53,318 nt of DNA, taken from assembly GCA_012837335.1 (NCBI GenBank), contig DURM01000078.1:1-53318 (forward strand). Direction: 5' to 3'. This DNA comes from Bacillota bacterium (GTDB taxonomy: Bacteria > Bacillota > Limnochordia > Darwinibacteriales > DTU012). Positions 44,483 to 53,004 of this stretch are shown one piece after another (within the stretch, counting starts at the first letter, position 1; each line of letters opens with the position of its first letter). A program made the position numbers and the translations under genes. Under the pieces are notes generated by a model. That model did not search any database. It was given only the letters and a program-made list of their open reading frames with translations, and was not told the origin of the DNA.

Positions 44483-44558
44483 AAGGAGGAAAAATATCCG
44501 TTCCTCGGACCGTAGCCCGACCCAGCTGTTCCTGATATCCTCTAATCAAGGAGGTTGA
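44483..44558 (+). promoter_or_regulatory. ABC exporter leader with two Shine-Dalgarno sites and possible leader peptide
   Basis: A perfect AAGGAGG (44483-44489) has no ATG, GTG or TTG behind it. Six bases on, ATC (44496) opens a 20-codon frame ending in TGA 44556-44558, which abuts the SD (44548-44554) of the ABC gene. CCTC (44539-44542) can pair with the first SD (with ATATC/GATAT support) or the second SD, and the first SD can also pair with TTCCTC (44501-44506). These exclusive pairings are the shape of a ribosome-controlled attenuation switch. Confidence 0.45.
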
Positions 44559-44562
44559 GAAT

Positions 44563-46278
44563 ATGCAGTATTTTAAGCAGTTATTAGCGGATCTCAAACA
44601 GCACCGCCCACTCTTGATTTTAGCGTTACTCTGTATTTTGGTAGAAGCATTAGCGGATCTGAGTGTAGCAGCAGTTCTGCGGACCGGAGTTGATGCAATT
44701 ACCGGTGGCAGCTATCAGGACCTGCTCGCTGTCGGTATCTGGTTTACAGTAATTACGGTTGTGATGACGGGCGTTGTTTTTGTAAGAAGGCTGGCATTAG
44801 GCCGCTTCGGCGAGCAGGCCGGGGCGCAGATGCGGCAGCAGGCTGTGGAAAAGCTCAATCGGCTGCCGATTTCGTATCTGGAGCAGCACCATTCCGGTGA
44901 TTTGATCAGCCGCTTAACCAATGATGTTACCCTGGTAAGAGAATTTCTGGCAGGCGGATTGATGCCCCTGATTTACTTTCCTTTATCTGCGGTTGGGGCT
45001 TTAATCTATTTATTGATCATTAACTGGCAGCTGACCGCAGCGGTGATAGTTGTCACACCAGTCTTGGCAGCGGCGGTAACCTTAATTTCTAAACCGATTC
45101 ATCAAGCCAGCCGCCAACTGCAGGACAGCCTCGGTGATATCAACAGCCAGGTTCAGGACAGCATCGCCGGCAGCTTTGAAGTTAAGGCCTTCGGGATTGA
45201 AGTAGAGCGGGAGAAAAAATTCCAGAGCTTTGTAAAAAGAAGCCTGCAGCACGGCTTAAAACTAGGCAGGCAGCAGAGCTTGATGCACGCGGTTTCCTAC
45301 CTGGTTGGACTTACGCCTTTTCTAATCTGCTTCGGATACGGCGGATATTTGGCGATTTCCGGCCGGCTTTCGATTGGTTCCTTATTTGCTTTTATCAATC
45401 TTCTTAACCATGTCAGCAATCCTTTAACCGCACTGCCCCATTATATCGGCCAGTATCACCGGGCAATGGCAGGATACGGCCGTATTCAGGAGCTTTTAGA
45501 GATTCCAGAAGAACCGGTAGGGGGAGTGACCGATCCCGCGGATAACGACACTGCTTTGGAATTTTGTGGTGTCAGTTTCGGTTATGGAGAATCAGAGCTG
45601 TTTAAAGATCTGTCATTTCAGATCAAAAAAGGCGAGATAACAGCATTAGTCGGTCCCAGCGGCTCAGGGAAATCAACAATCTTTAAGCTAATTACCGGGT
45701 TCTATCGTCCTAATTCCGGTACAATCAATATTTTCGGCCATGAATATGCGAAATGGGATCCCCAGCAGCTTCGGAGCCGCATCTCGTTAGTTACTCAAGA
45801 TCCCTTTTTATTCCCCACAACAATCAAAGAAAATATCGCTTTTGGAAGGCTGGGTGCCGATGATGACCAAATTGCTGCCGCAGCCAAGGCGGCAGCGGCC
45901 CATGAGTTTATCCTCCAGCAGCCGCATGGATACGACACAGTTGTGGGTGAAAGGGGGAGCCGCCTATCAGGCGGGCAGAAGCAGAGAATTGCTATTGCCA
46001 GAGCATTTTTAAAAGATGCGGAGCTTCTGCTCTTAGATGAACCAACTTCTGCCTTGGATATGGAAGCGGAACACCTGGTTCAGCAGGCTTTGGAGAGGCT
46101 GATGCAGGACAAAACAACCCTTGTCATTGCCCACAGGCTGTCTACGATTAAAAACGCAGATCGGATTCTGGTGATTGATCAGGGACGGATTGTTGAAGCG
46201 GGTACCCATGAGGAACTCCTACAACTTAAAGGAACATACTACCGCCTATACCAAACCCAGCTGCAGCAGGCTGGTTGA
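44563..46278 (+). CDS. ABC exporter half-transporter, subunit 1
   Basis: A 571-residue fusion of six membrane helices and an ATPase. The membrane domain has the exporter signature ISYLEQHHSGDLISRLTNDV. The ATPase has Walker A GPSGSGKST, the Q loop, signature [14 protein letters not shown] and Walker B ELLLLDEPTSALD. It resembles BmrC/LmrC-type multidrug or lipid exporters and is followed after 12 nt by its likely partner. ATG 44563 follows AAGGAGGTTGAGAAT. Confidence 0.92.
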   Translation: MQYFKQLLADLKQHRPLLILALLCILVEALADLSVAAVLRTGVDAITGGSYQDLLAVGIWFTVITVVMTGVVFVRRLALGRFGEQAGAQMRQQAVEKLNRLPISYLEQHHSGDLISRLTNDVTLVREFLAGGLMPLIYFPLSAVGALIYLLIINWQLTAAVIVVTPVLAAAVTLISKPIHQASRQLQDSLGDINSQVQDSIAGSFEVKAFGIEVEREKKFQSFVKRSLQHGLKLGRQQSLMHAVSYLVGLTPFLICFGYGGYLAISGRLSIGSLFAFINLLNHVSNPLTALPHYIGQYHRAMAGYGRIQELLEIPEEPVGGVTDPADNDTALEFCGVSFGYGESELFKDLSFQIKKGEITALVGPSGSGKSTIFKLITGFYRPNSGTINIFGHEYAKWDPQQLRSRISLVTQDPFLFPTTIKENIAFGRLGADDDQIAAAAKAAAAHEFILQQPHGYDTVVGERGSRLSGGQKQRIAIARAFLKDAELLLLDEPTSALDMEAEHLVQQALERLMQDKTTLVIAHRLSTIKNADRILVIDQGRIVEAGTHEELLQLKGTYYRLYQTQLQQAG

Positions 46279-46290
46279 GGAGGAAGAAGA

Positions 46291-48060
46291 ATGAAAAAGC
46301 GTACTTTAATGAGGATTATCAAATACATCAAGCTCAAGCCGCTTTACTTTATTTCCTTAACAGCAGTTAGTCTGCTGTCCTTTGCCATCAATTATATTGT
46401 GGCTGCATTTTTTGCCGACATGTCCGCAGCGATGGAGTTAGGAGATTTGGCAGTCCTACTTGCAAAACTGACTCAAACAGCTTGGCTGCTGGGTGGAACC
46501 GCTTTGGTAGGCGGAATCAGCTACTATCTGCTTACATATGTGGTCAACCGCACCAGCGCAAACTTCCGCACCATCACTTTTGCGAAAATCCAGCGGCTTC
46601 CCGCCAGCTTTCTGGAAGAAAACCACAGTGGAGATTTAACCTCCCGGGTGACTAACGACCTAAAAACCCTCGAGTTAGTTTACAGCAGCAATATTCAGGC
46701 AATCTGCCAGAGCGTGCTGAGCGGTACCGCCGCATTAGCGGTGATGTTCATCCGCAGTCCGGAGCTCGCTGCCTTTACTATTGGCTTAGGCTTGATCTTC
46801 ACTTACCTTAACGCCCGTTTTGCTAAACTAGTGCGGAAGCTCTCAAATCAGGTGCAGGAGCGGTTGGGTAAGCTTACGGAAAGGCTCTCAGATCTATTGG
46901 CTGGAATGCAGACTACCCGGATTTATGGTTTGGAAGCGAAGATGAATAACGATTACTGCGAGGAAAACCGTTCGGTGCTGGCATTGGCGGATAGGCGAGT
47001 TCGCTGTAACGCAGCTTTGGGTTCAGTCAATTTCTTTACCAGTTTTCTCAGCGCTGTGGGGCTGATGATTATTGGCGGCTTCTTCGTTTTCAGAGGACGG
47101 GTAGGCTTTGGTGATATTGTTTTCATGGTGCAGATGCAGAATGATGCTATTCGGATGTTTCGCAGTCTCGGCGACCAGATCACCCAGATCCAGACCGGAC
47201 TGGCGGGAGCAGAGCGGGTGCTGGAACTTTTAGATCAGCAGGAAGAGCCGGTCAGGCTGCCTAAACCGGTATCAATCAAGCCAAGTAGGACCAGAACCGC
47301 TGCAGATGCGTCAACCGCGGTAGAGATTGCCGGGCTGGATTTTTGCTATCCCAATGGAGAGCAGGTGCTGCGCAAGCTTAACTTGACAGTGCCAAAAGGC
47401 CAGATGTATGCCCTGGTTGGTCCGAGCGGTGGAGGCAAGAGCACTATTTTAAAGCTGCTGTTAGGGTTTTATGCGCCGTCAGCTGGTGAGATTGTGATTG
47501 ATGGACGCCCAATCTATGATTTAAGCCTGGAGGAACTTCGCGGGCTGACCGCTTATGTGCCGCAAGAAAGCTATCTCTTTACCGGGACCATTGCCGAGAA
47601 TATTGCATACGGCAGCCCAAACGCAACCATGGACCAGATTGAAGCCTGCGCCCGGGCAGCTTACGCCCATGATTTCATTGTTCAGCTTCCCAATGGATAT
47701 GATTCAAAGGTCGGTGAGCGGGGTGCTTATCTGTCGGGAGGACAGCGGCAGCGGATTGCCATTGCCCGAGCGATTTTAAAAGATGCTCCAATTCTGCTTC
47801 TTGACGAAGCTACCTCAGCGCTGGATTCTGAATCTGAATATCTTGTCCAGAAAGCCTTGGAGCGTTTGATGGTTGGCAGAACTACAATCGCGGTTGCCCA
47901 CCGCCTGTCCACTGTCGAAAAAGCCGATCGGATTGTGGTTATCAATCAGGGGCAGGTGGCAGAATCAGGAACCCATTCCGAGCTGCTCGCTGATCCTAAC
48001 AGCCTTTACAGGTACCTGCATCAGCTTCAGTACGCAGATAAACAGTGTCTCGTTGGGTAG
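46291..48060 (+). CDS. ABC exporter half-transporter, subunit 2
   Basis: A 589-residue ABC exporter subunit: membrane helices in residues 15-290 with PASFLEENHSGDLTSRVTNDL, then the ATPase with Walker A GPSGGGKST, signature LSGGQRQRIAIARA and Walker B ILLLDEATSALD. Both subunits keep a Glu after Walker B, so a degenerate site is not obvious. ATG 46291 follows GAGGAGGAAGA. Substrate unknown. Confidence 0.92.
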   Translation: MKKRTLMRIIKYIKLKPLYFISLTAVSLLSFAINYIVAAFFADMSAAMELGDLAVLLAKLTQTAWLLGGTALVGGISYYLLTYVVNRTSANFRTITFAKIQRLPASFLEENHSGDLTSRVTNDLKTLELVYSSNIQAICQSVLSGTAALAVMFIRSPELAAFTIGLGLIFTYLNARFAKLVRKLSNQVQERLGKLTERLSDLLAGMQTTRIYGLEAKMNNDYCEENRSVLALADRRVRCNAALGSVNFFTSFLSAVGLMIIGGFFVFRGRVGFGDIVFMVQMQNDAIRMFRSLGDQITQIQTGLAGAERVLELLDQQEEPVRLPKPVSIKPSRTRTAADASTAVEIAGLDFCYPNGEQVLRKLNLTVPKGQMYALVGPSGGGKSTILKLLLGFYAPSAGEIVIDGRPIYDLSLEELRGLTAYVPQESYLFTGTIAENIAYGSPNATMDQIEACARAAYAHDFIVQLPNGYDSKVGERGAYLSGGQRQRIAIARAILKDAPILLLDEATSALDSESEYLVQKALERLMVGRTTIAVAHRLSTVEKADRIVVINQGQVAESGTHSELLADPNSLYRYLHQLQYADKQCLVG

Positions 48061-48155
48061 GGTTAGGCAGGACTTTCCAGGACTTAGTGCGAAGTACCAT
48101 CTTGATATTCCACATAATTTCAGGACAATTATCATAGGATTTGGGGGGATTGGAT

Positions 48156-48728
48156 ATGGCCCAATTAACGCGTGAGCAGGCCTGGGAGCTGTTAACCGAG
48201 TATAATCAATCCGACGCGCTGTTGAAGCACGCCCTAGCTGTAGAAGCAGTGATGCGCCATTTTGCCGCCAAACACGGCGAAGATGCGGACAAATGGGGTG
48301 TTATCGGGCTGCTGCACGACTTGGATTATGAAAAATATCCTGATGAGCACTGCCATAAAAGCGCAGAAATCATGCGCGAGCGAGGCGTTGATGAAGAAAT
48401 CATCCACGCTGTGTGCAGCCACGGTTATGGAATCTGCACCGATGTTAAGCCTGTTCACTTCATGGAGAAGGTTCTCTATGCTATAGATGAGCTGACCGGT
48501 TTAATCAACGCGGTCTGCTTAATGCGGCCTTCCAAAAGTGTTTTGGATTTGGAAGTCAAGTCTGTTAAGAAGAAGTACAAGCAGAAGAACTTCGCTGCCG
48601 GTGTAAATCGGGAAGTAATTGAAACAGGCTGTCAGATGCTGGGTGCAGATTTAGATGACCTGATCCAGGAAACCATTCTCGGGATGCGCACAGCGGCTGA
48701 AGCGATTGGCCTGAAAGGCAATCAATAG
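48156..48728 (+). CDS. HD-domain phosphohydrolase
   Basis: A 190-residue HD protein with H...HD...D ligands in LKHALAVEAVM, GLLHDLDYEKYP and CSHGYGI. Members hydrolyse phosphate esters or nucleotides; the substrate here is unknown. ATG 48156 follows TTGGGGGGATTGGAT. The 95-nt gap before it has no clear promoter or terminator. The GH2 gene follows 31 nt later. Confidence 0.88.
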   Translation: MAQLTREQAWELLTEYNQSDALLKHALAVEAVMRHFAAKHGEDADKWGVIGLLHDLDYEKYPDEHCHKSAEIMRERGVDEEIIHAVCSHGYGICTDVKPVHFMEKVLYAIDELTGLINAVCLMRPSKSVLDLEVKSVKKKYKQKNFAAGVNREVIETGCQMLGADLDDLIQETILGMRTAAEAIGLKGNQ

Positions 48729-48759
48729 GAGCCAATAAAATTACAGGGAGGTAATTTGG

Positions 48760-51700
48760 TTGAATCAGAAGCGGCTTTTTAACGATGGGTGGGAGTTTGC
48801 CAAGAGCAGTTTGGACGTTGCTGAACCGACCAATTTGGAATTTCAGCCCATCGATCTGCCTCACGACTGGTTAGTTCACGATACCTTAAATCTCTATGAA
48901 AACAGCATTGGCTGGTACCGCAGAAAACTGGTCTGCGAAACCAAGCCCGAACACCTGCTGCTGTATTTCGAAGGTGTCTATATGGATTCCACTCTGTACG
49001 TCAACGGCGAGTTGGTCGGGGAGTGGAAGTACGGCTATTCCTCCTTTGAGCATGATCTGACTGACTTTATTATTGAAGGCGAAAATGAAATCTTAATGAA
49101 AGTGGTGCATCAAGCGCCGAACAGCCGCTGGTATTCGGGAGCGGGAATTTATCGCGACGTGTATCTGATCACCCGCGGCAGTAACTACATTCCTACCGAT
49201 GGCACTTATGTATCGATTAAGCCTGAAGACGGCAGGTGGCGGGTAGAAATTGATACCGAGCTGGTGCTGAAAGATGATGCAGAACTAATTCACACAATTT
49301 ATGCCCAAAATCGGGTCATGGCTGTTTCTAAAAGCTTAGTTAAAGCTAAGGGTGGACAGCAGATAGACTCGCAGGTCTTGTATGTATCTGATCCGCGGCT
49401 CTGGAGTCCAGACGAACCGAATGTATACCGGTTGGTGAGCGAGCTTAAACCGGCAGGCAGCGCTCAAGCGGTGGAAACCATTGTTCAAAATGTGGGCTTT
49501 AGGGAAATTGTTCTTGACCCGAATCAGGGCTTGATCGTTAACGGCAGGAAGATGAAATTAAATGGGGTGTGCGAGCACCATGATCTGGGAGCGCTGGGCG
49601 CAGCGTTTAATAAAGTGGCGCTAGAGCGGCGGTTTAAGATACTTAAAGAGATGGGTGTAAACGCGATTCGAACAGCCCATAATATGCCGGCGCCGGCTTT
49701 AATGGATCTTGCAGACAAGATGGGCTTCTTTATTGTTAATGAAGCTTTCGATATGTGGGAAAAGCGCAAAACCCAGTACGACTATGCCCGGTTTTTCCCT
49801 GATTGGGCAGAGCGGGATGTGCGCAGCTGGGTGCGGCGGGACCGCAATCATCCCAGCCTGCTGCTTTGGAGTATCGGTAACGAGATCTATGATACCCATG
49901 CGAGCGAGCGGGGGCAGGCAATCACGAGAATGCTGCGGGATTATGTGAGAGAGCATGATCCGAAAGAAAACGCTCAAGTTACAATCGGCTCCAACTATAT
50001 GGCGTGGGAAAACGCCCAAAAATGCGCTGACATCTTAAAAATTGCGGGATATAACTACGCCGAAAGGCTCTACCAAGAGCATCATGAAAAATATCCGGAC
50101 TGGGTAATCTACGGCAGTGAAACCAGCTCAGTGGTGCAGAGCCGGGGCATTTATCATTTCCCGTTTGAGCAGCAGATTCTGGCTGATGATGACGAGCAGT
50201 GCTCAGCTCTTGGAAACAGCACGGTAAGCTGGGGGGCTAAGTCAGCGGAGTACTGCATTATCGCGGAAAGGGATCACCAGTTCTCCTTAGGCCAGTTTTT
50301 ATGGACCGGTTTTGATTACATCGGTGAGCCGACTCCATACCGCACCAAGAATTCATATTTTGGGCAGATAGATACTGCTACATTCCCGAAAGATTCCTTT
50401 TATATCTATCAATCTGCTTGGACCGATTACAAAACCAATCCCATGATTCATATCTTCCCCTATTGGGATTTCAACCCGGGTCAGATTATTGATGTGCGGG
50501 TCTGCTCGAATGCGCCGAATGTTGAGCTGCAGCTGAACGGCAGAACGATCGGCACCTTTGATATCGACCACGAGCATGGGGATCAGTTAATCGGCTGGTG
50601 GAAGGTTCCTTACGAGGAAGGCGAACTGAAAGCAATTGCTTATGATGAAAACGATCAAGTGATTGCCACAGCAGTGAGAAGATCGTTCAAAGATCCCAAG
50701 AAGATTATTCTTAAACCAGATAAGTACCAGCTACAGGCCAACGGTACTGATCTGATCTTTGTTGAGATTTCCATGGAAGATGAAGATGGCAATCCGGTAG
50801 AGAATGCCACTAACCGCGTTGAGGTTGAAGTCAGCGGTGCTGGCCGCCTCCTCGGTCTCGATAACGGAGACAGCACTGACTATGATCAGTACAAAGGCGT
50901 AAGCCGCAGGCTGTTCAGCGGCAAGCTGATGGCAATCATCGGTGCTAAACTCGAACCTGGAAAAATCCAGGTGCGGGTTTCATCTAAGGGACTGCCCAGT
51001 GAGATCCTTGAATTCGAGGCACTGCCGGTTGATCCAAGTGCAGCAATCGGTGTTTCGGCTCTGATGGAAAACCAGGCCAGACCAATCGTGATGGGAAGCA
51101 GTGAGGAAGTTCCCGTTCGCAAAGTCGAGCTGCACTGCGATCCGGATCGGGTGCTGACCAAAGATCGAAAAGAAATCACGGTTCAAGCCCGCATCTATCC
51201 GGAAAATGCTTCTTACCAGGAGCTGGAGTGGAGCGTGGTTAATGATCTGGGAATTCCGGTGCCTTACGCTGAGGTAGAAGCAGATGGCCATCAAGCTGTA
51301 GTGAGAGCATTAGGAGATGGTAAGTTCCGGCTCCGGTGCATTACCACCAACGGCAGCGACAAGCCGAAGCTCATCTCTCAGCTGGAGTTTGAAGGTGTGG
51401 GCTTAGGGGCAGTAGCTAAAAGTCCTTACGAGTTTGTACCCGCCGCGCTCTATGACTACGGTGAAGGAGAACTGGGCAGCGGTAGTGAGCGGAGCATTGC
51501 GACTCCACTGCATCAGCGAGCAGTTCTGGGCTTTAAGAACCTGGATTTCGGTCCCGATGGATCCGATGAGATTACGATCCCGATCTTCTTCAACTCCCGG
51601 GCTGAAGTTAGGATTGAGATTTGGGACGGCGTGCCGAACCAGGAGGGCAGCCGGAAACTGTTAGATGATGTTTATCAGAAAGCGCCGAAATGGATGGTGT

Positions 51701-52176
51701 ATCAGCCTGAAACCTACCGCCTCAACAGACGGTTGAGGGGACCTAACGACATCTACCTCGTTGTATATGAGCGGATGCAGATTAAAGGCTTCGAGTTTAC
51801 TGAATCGCCGCGAGCTTTTGCTCAAAATCGCGCTGTGGAGCATGATCAGCTTTATGGTGATACCTACACCATCAAGGAAGACACGATTGAGGGGATCGGC
51901 AACAACGTCTCGTTGGTGTTCGAAGACATGGACTTTGGTGATTCCGGTGCTGATAAGCTGGTAATATACGGCAGGGCTCCCCAAGGCAAAAATACCATTC
52001 ACATCAGCTTTGCCGATGAAGATGGAGAAACCCGCCAGATTATCGAATTCCCTGCATCTGAGGAATACCAGAAACTGGAGTTTCCGATCGAAAAGGTGAC
52101 CGGGAAGCAGACTGTTACCTTTATCTTCCTGCCCGGTTCTAACTTCGATTTTGGCTGGTTTAAGTTTAGTAACTAA
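48760..52176 (+). CDS. Glycoside hydrolase family 2 enzyme (beta-galactosidase-like) with C-terminal modules
   Basis: A 1138-residue GH2 protein. The sugar-binding N-domain starts NDGWEFAKSS with PHDWLVHD; the TIM barrel carries the acid/base Glu in SIGNEIYD (about 375) and the nucleophile Glu in YGSETSS (about 454). Bacterial Ig-like/DUF4982-type domains (about 560-890) and two repeats resembling family 6 carbohydrate-binding modules (about 890-1138) follow. No signal peptide is visible, so it is probably cytoplasmic. Activity on beta-galactosides or glucuronides is inferred. TTG 48760 follows AGGGAGGTAATTTGG. Confidence 0.92.
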   Translation: MNQKRLFNDGWEFAKSSLDVAEPTNLEFQPIDLPHDWLVHDTLNLYENSIGWYRRKLVCETKPEHLLLYFEGVYMDSTLYVNGELVGEWKYGYSSFEHDLTDFIIEGENEILMKVVHQAPNSRWYSGAGIYRDVYLITRGSNYIPTDGTYVSIKPEDGRWRVEIDTELVLKDDAELIHTIYAQNRVMAVSKSLVKAKGGQQIDSQVLYVSDPRLWSPDEPNVYRLVSELKPAGSAQAVETIVQNVGFREIVLDPNQGLIVNGRKMKLNGVCEHHDLGALGAAFNKVALERRFKILKEMGVNAIRTAHNMPAPALMDLADKMGFFIVNEAFDMWEKRKTQYDYARFFPDWAERDVRSWVRRDRNHPSLLLWSIGNEIYDTHASERGQAITRMLRDYVREHDPKENAQVTIGSNYMAWENAQKCADILKIAGYNYAERLYQEHHEKYPDWVIYGSETSSVVQSRGIYHFPFEQQILADDDEQCSALGNSTVSWGAKSAEYCIIAERDHQFSLGQFLWTGFDYIGEPTPYRTKNSYFGQIDTATFPKDSFYIYQSAWTDYKTNPMIHIFPYWDFNPGQIIDVRVCSNAPNVELQLNGRTIGTFDIDHEHGDQLIGWWKVPYEEGELKAIAYDENDQVIATAVRRSFKDPKKIILKPDKYQLQANGTDLIFVEISMEDEDGNPVENATNRVEVEVSGAGRLLGLDNGDSTDYDQYKGVSRRLFSGKLMAIIGAKLEPGKIQVRVSSKGLPSEILEFEALPVDPSAAIGVSALMENQARPIVMGSSEEVPVRKVELHCDPDRVLTKDRKEITVQARIYPENASYQELEWSVVNDLGIPVPYAEVEADGHQAVVRALGDGKFRLRCITTNGSDKPKLISQLEFEGVGLGAVAKSPYEFVPAALYDYGEGELGSGSERSIATPLHQRAVLGFKNLDFGPDGSDEITIPIFFNSRAEVRIEIWDGVPNQEGSRKLLDDVYQKAPKWMVYQPETYRLNRRLRGPNDIYLVVYERMQIKGFEFTESPRAFAQNRAVEHDQLYGDTYTIKEDTIEGIGNNVSLVFEDMDFGDSGADKLVIYGRAPQGKNTIHISFADEDGETRQIIEFPASEEYQKLEFPIEKVTGKQTVTFIFLPGSNFDFGWFKFSN

Positions 52177-52191
52177 AGCGGGATAAAACGA

Positions 52192-52226
52192 AGAGGGTGA
52201 AGCGTTAAGCTTCACCCTCTCTTTGT
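52192..52226 (+). terminator. Terminator between the GH2 gene and veg (convergent)
   Basis: AGAGGGTGAAGC (52192-52203) pairs perfectly with GCTTCACCCTCT (52209-52220), loop GTTAA. It is followed by CTTTGT on plus and TTCGTTTTA on minus, so it can serve both genes. Confidence 0.85.
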
Positions 52227-52227
52227 G

Positions 52228-52485
52228 CTAGGAGACTCGATCCTGTTCTTGAAATTCAAGTTCTACTGTTTTTGTTAGTAAGTCGGCGTAGGTGTAAGAT
52301 GCATTTTTAACAGCTGCTGTTTTGTCCAGTTTGACAACAAAGTGCCTCGGATAAGTTTCAGCAACGATACCTCTATTAATCGTCTTCTTCTTACGACTGT
52401 GATTGACGGTTAAAACTACCTTCTTCCCAAGATTCTTGTCCATGAATGTACGGATTTGATCAATTGTTAGCGGTTGACCTGACAT
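52228..52485 (-). CDS. veg: Veg family protein
   Basis: An 85-residue Veg homologue. NLGKKVVLTVNHSRKKKTI, then GIVAETYPRHFVVKLD and YTYADLLTKTVELEF match Veg of Bacillus, which stimulates biofilm genes and is one of the most strongly transcribed genes there. ATG 52485 is six bases from AAGGGGGAG; the frame extends to 52503 without a better start. Its upstream region holds a c-di-AMP riboswitch about 300 nt away. Confidence 0.93.
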   Translation of the reverse strand: MSGQPLTIDQIRTFMDKNLGKKVVLTVNHSRKKKTINRGIVAETYPRHFVVKLDKTAAVKNASYTYADLLTKTVELEFQEQDRVS

Positions 52486-52633
52486 CAACGTCTCCCCCTT
52501 CATTCATTGAATTAATGCTGAGCCATTAAGCTTCGACACTAGACTTCCGCATTCGACCGTTCACCACAAGTTACCCTTATTAACGACATTAAACTGGTAT
52601 ATTGTCTGGAATTTGACTTGTGCAGACCGTGTC

Positions 52634-52759
52634 TCAATGTCCATCAAGTCTTACATGAGGATTGGGACGTTGATTATGTGATATTTTGCAGCATTGAGTA
52701 GCAGTAAAGCGGAATATGTTAATCGGAAAGTTAGCGTGGATGTTATTGCAGATTTGCAT
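52634..52759 (-). CDS. Possible small ORF between riboswitch and veg
   Basis: A 41-codon frame starting ATG 52759, nine bases after AAAGGAG, and in frame with a further ATG at 52768. The product (beginning MQICNNIHANFPINIF) matches no family I know and has no obvious membrane or signal segment. It may be the real first gene of the riboswitch transcript or a chance frame in the veg 5' UTR. Between it and veg (52486-52633) I see nothing certain. Confidence 0.25.
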   Translation of the reverse strand: MQICNNIHANFPINIFRFTATQCCKISHNQRPNPHVRLDGH

Positions 52760-52785
52760 GCGGTCCATCTCCTTTCAACTATTAT

Positions 52786-52841
52786 GAAATCAAAAAGCGT
52801 GATCTACTTTTAACGACATCTTCTAAAGTAGATTCACGCTT
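52786..52841 (-). terminator. Riboswitch expression-platform terminator
   Basis: On the minus strand AAGCGTGAATCTACTTT (52841-52825) pairs with AAAGTAGATCACGCTT (52810-52795), 16 bp with one bulge, followed by TTTGATTT. It begins a few bases after the c-di-AMP aptamer, as expected for transcriptional control. Confidence 0.9.
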
Positions 52842-52847
52842 GGAGTA

Positions 52848-52959
52848 CTCCTACGAGGTTAGCTGACGGATTAGGACACCCAAGTTGCCCCTCTTGATAA
52901 TACTATCAAGATTCACCCCTAAAATCGGTTCCCCCGCTTCATAATAATTGAATTCGGAG
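52848..52959 (-). promoter_or_regulatory. c-di-AMP riboswitch (ydaO-yuaA type)
   Basis: The minus strand carries the hallmarks of this class in order: CTCCGAATTC, GAAGCGGGGGAACC, AGGGGTGAATC, AGAGGGGCAACTTGGG and AATCCGTCAGCTAACCTCGT, closed by CTCC/GGAG. These blocks match the ydaO leader as I remember it. The class normally turns genes off when c-di-AMP is high and controls cell-wall, osmolyte and potassium functions. Here the transcript reads toward veg. Confidence 0.9.
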
Positions 52960-52975
52960 ATTATGTTGTGTCTTA

Positions 52976-53004
52976 AGTATACCAGAAAAGTGAGTAAAAA
53001 TCAA
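52976..53004 (-). promoter_or_regulatory. Promoter of the riboswitch transcript
   Basis: Minus-strand TTGATT (53004-52999), 17-nt spacer ending in TGG, then TATACT (52981-52976). Transcription would begin near 52969, at the 5' edge of the riboswitch. Confidence 0.8.
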
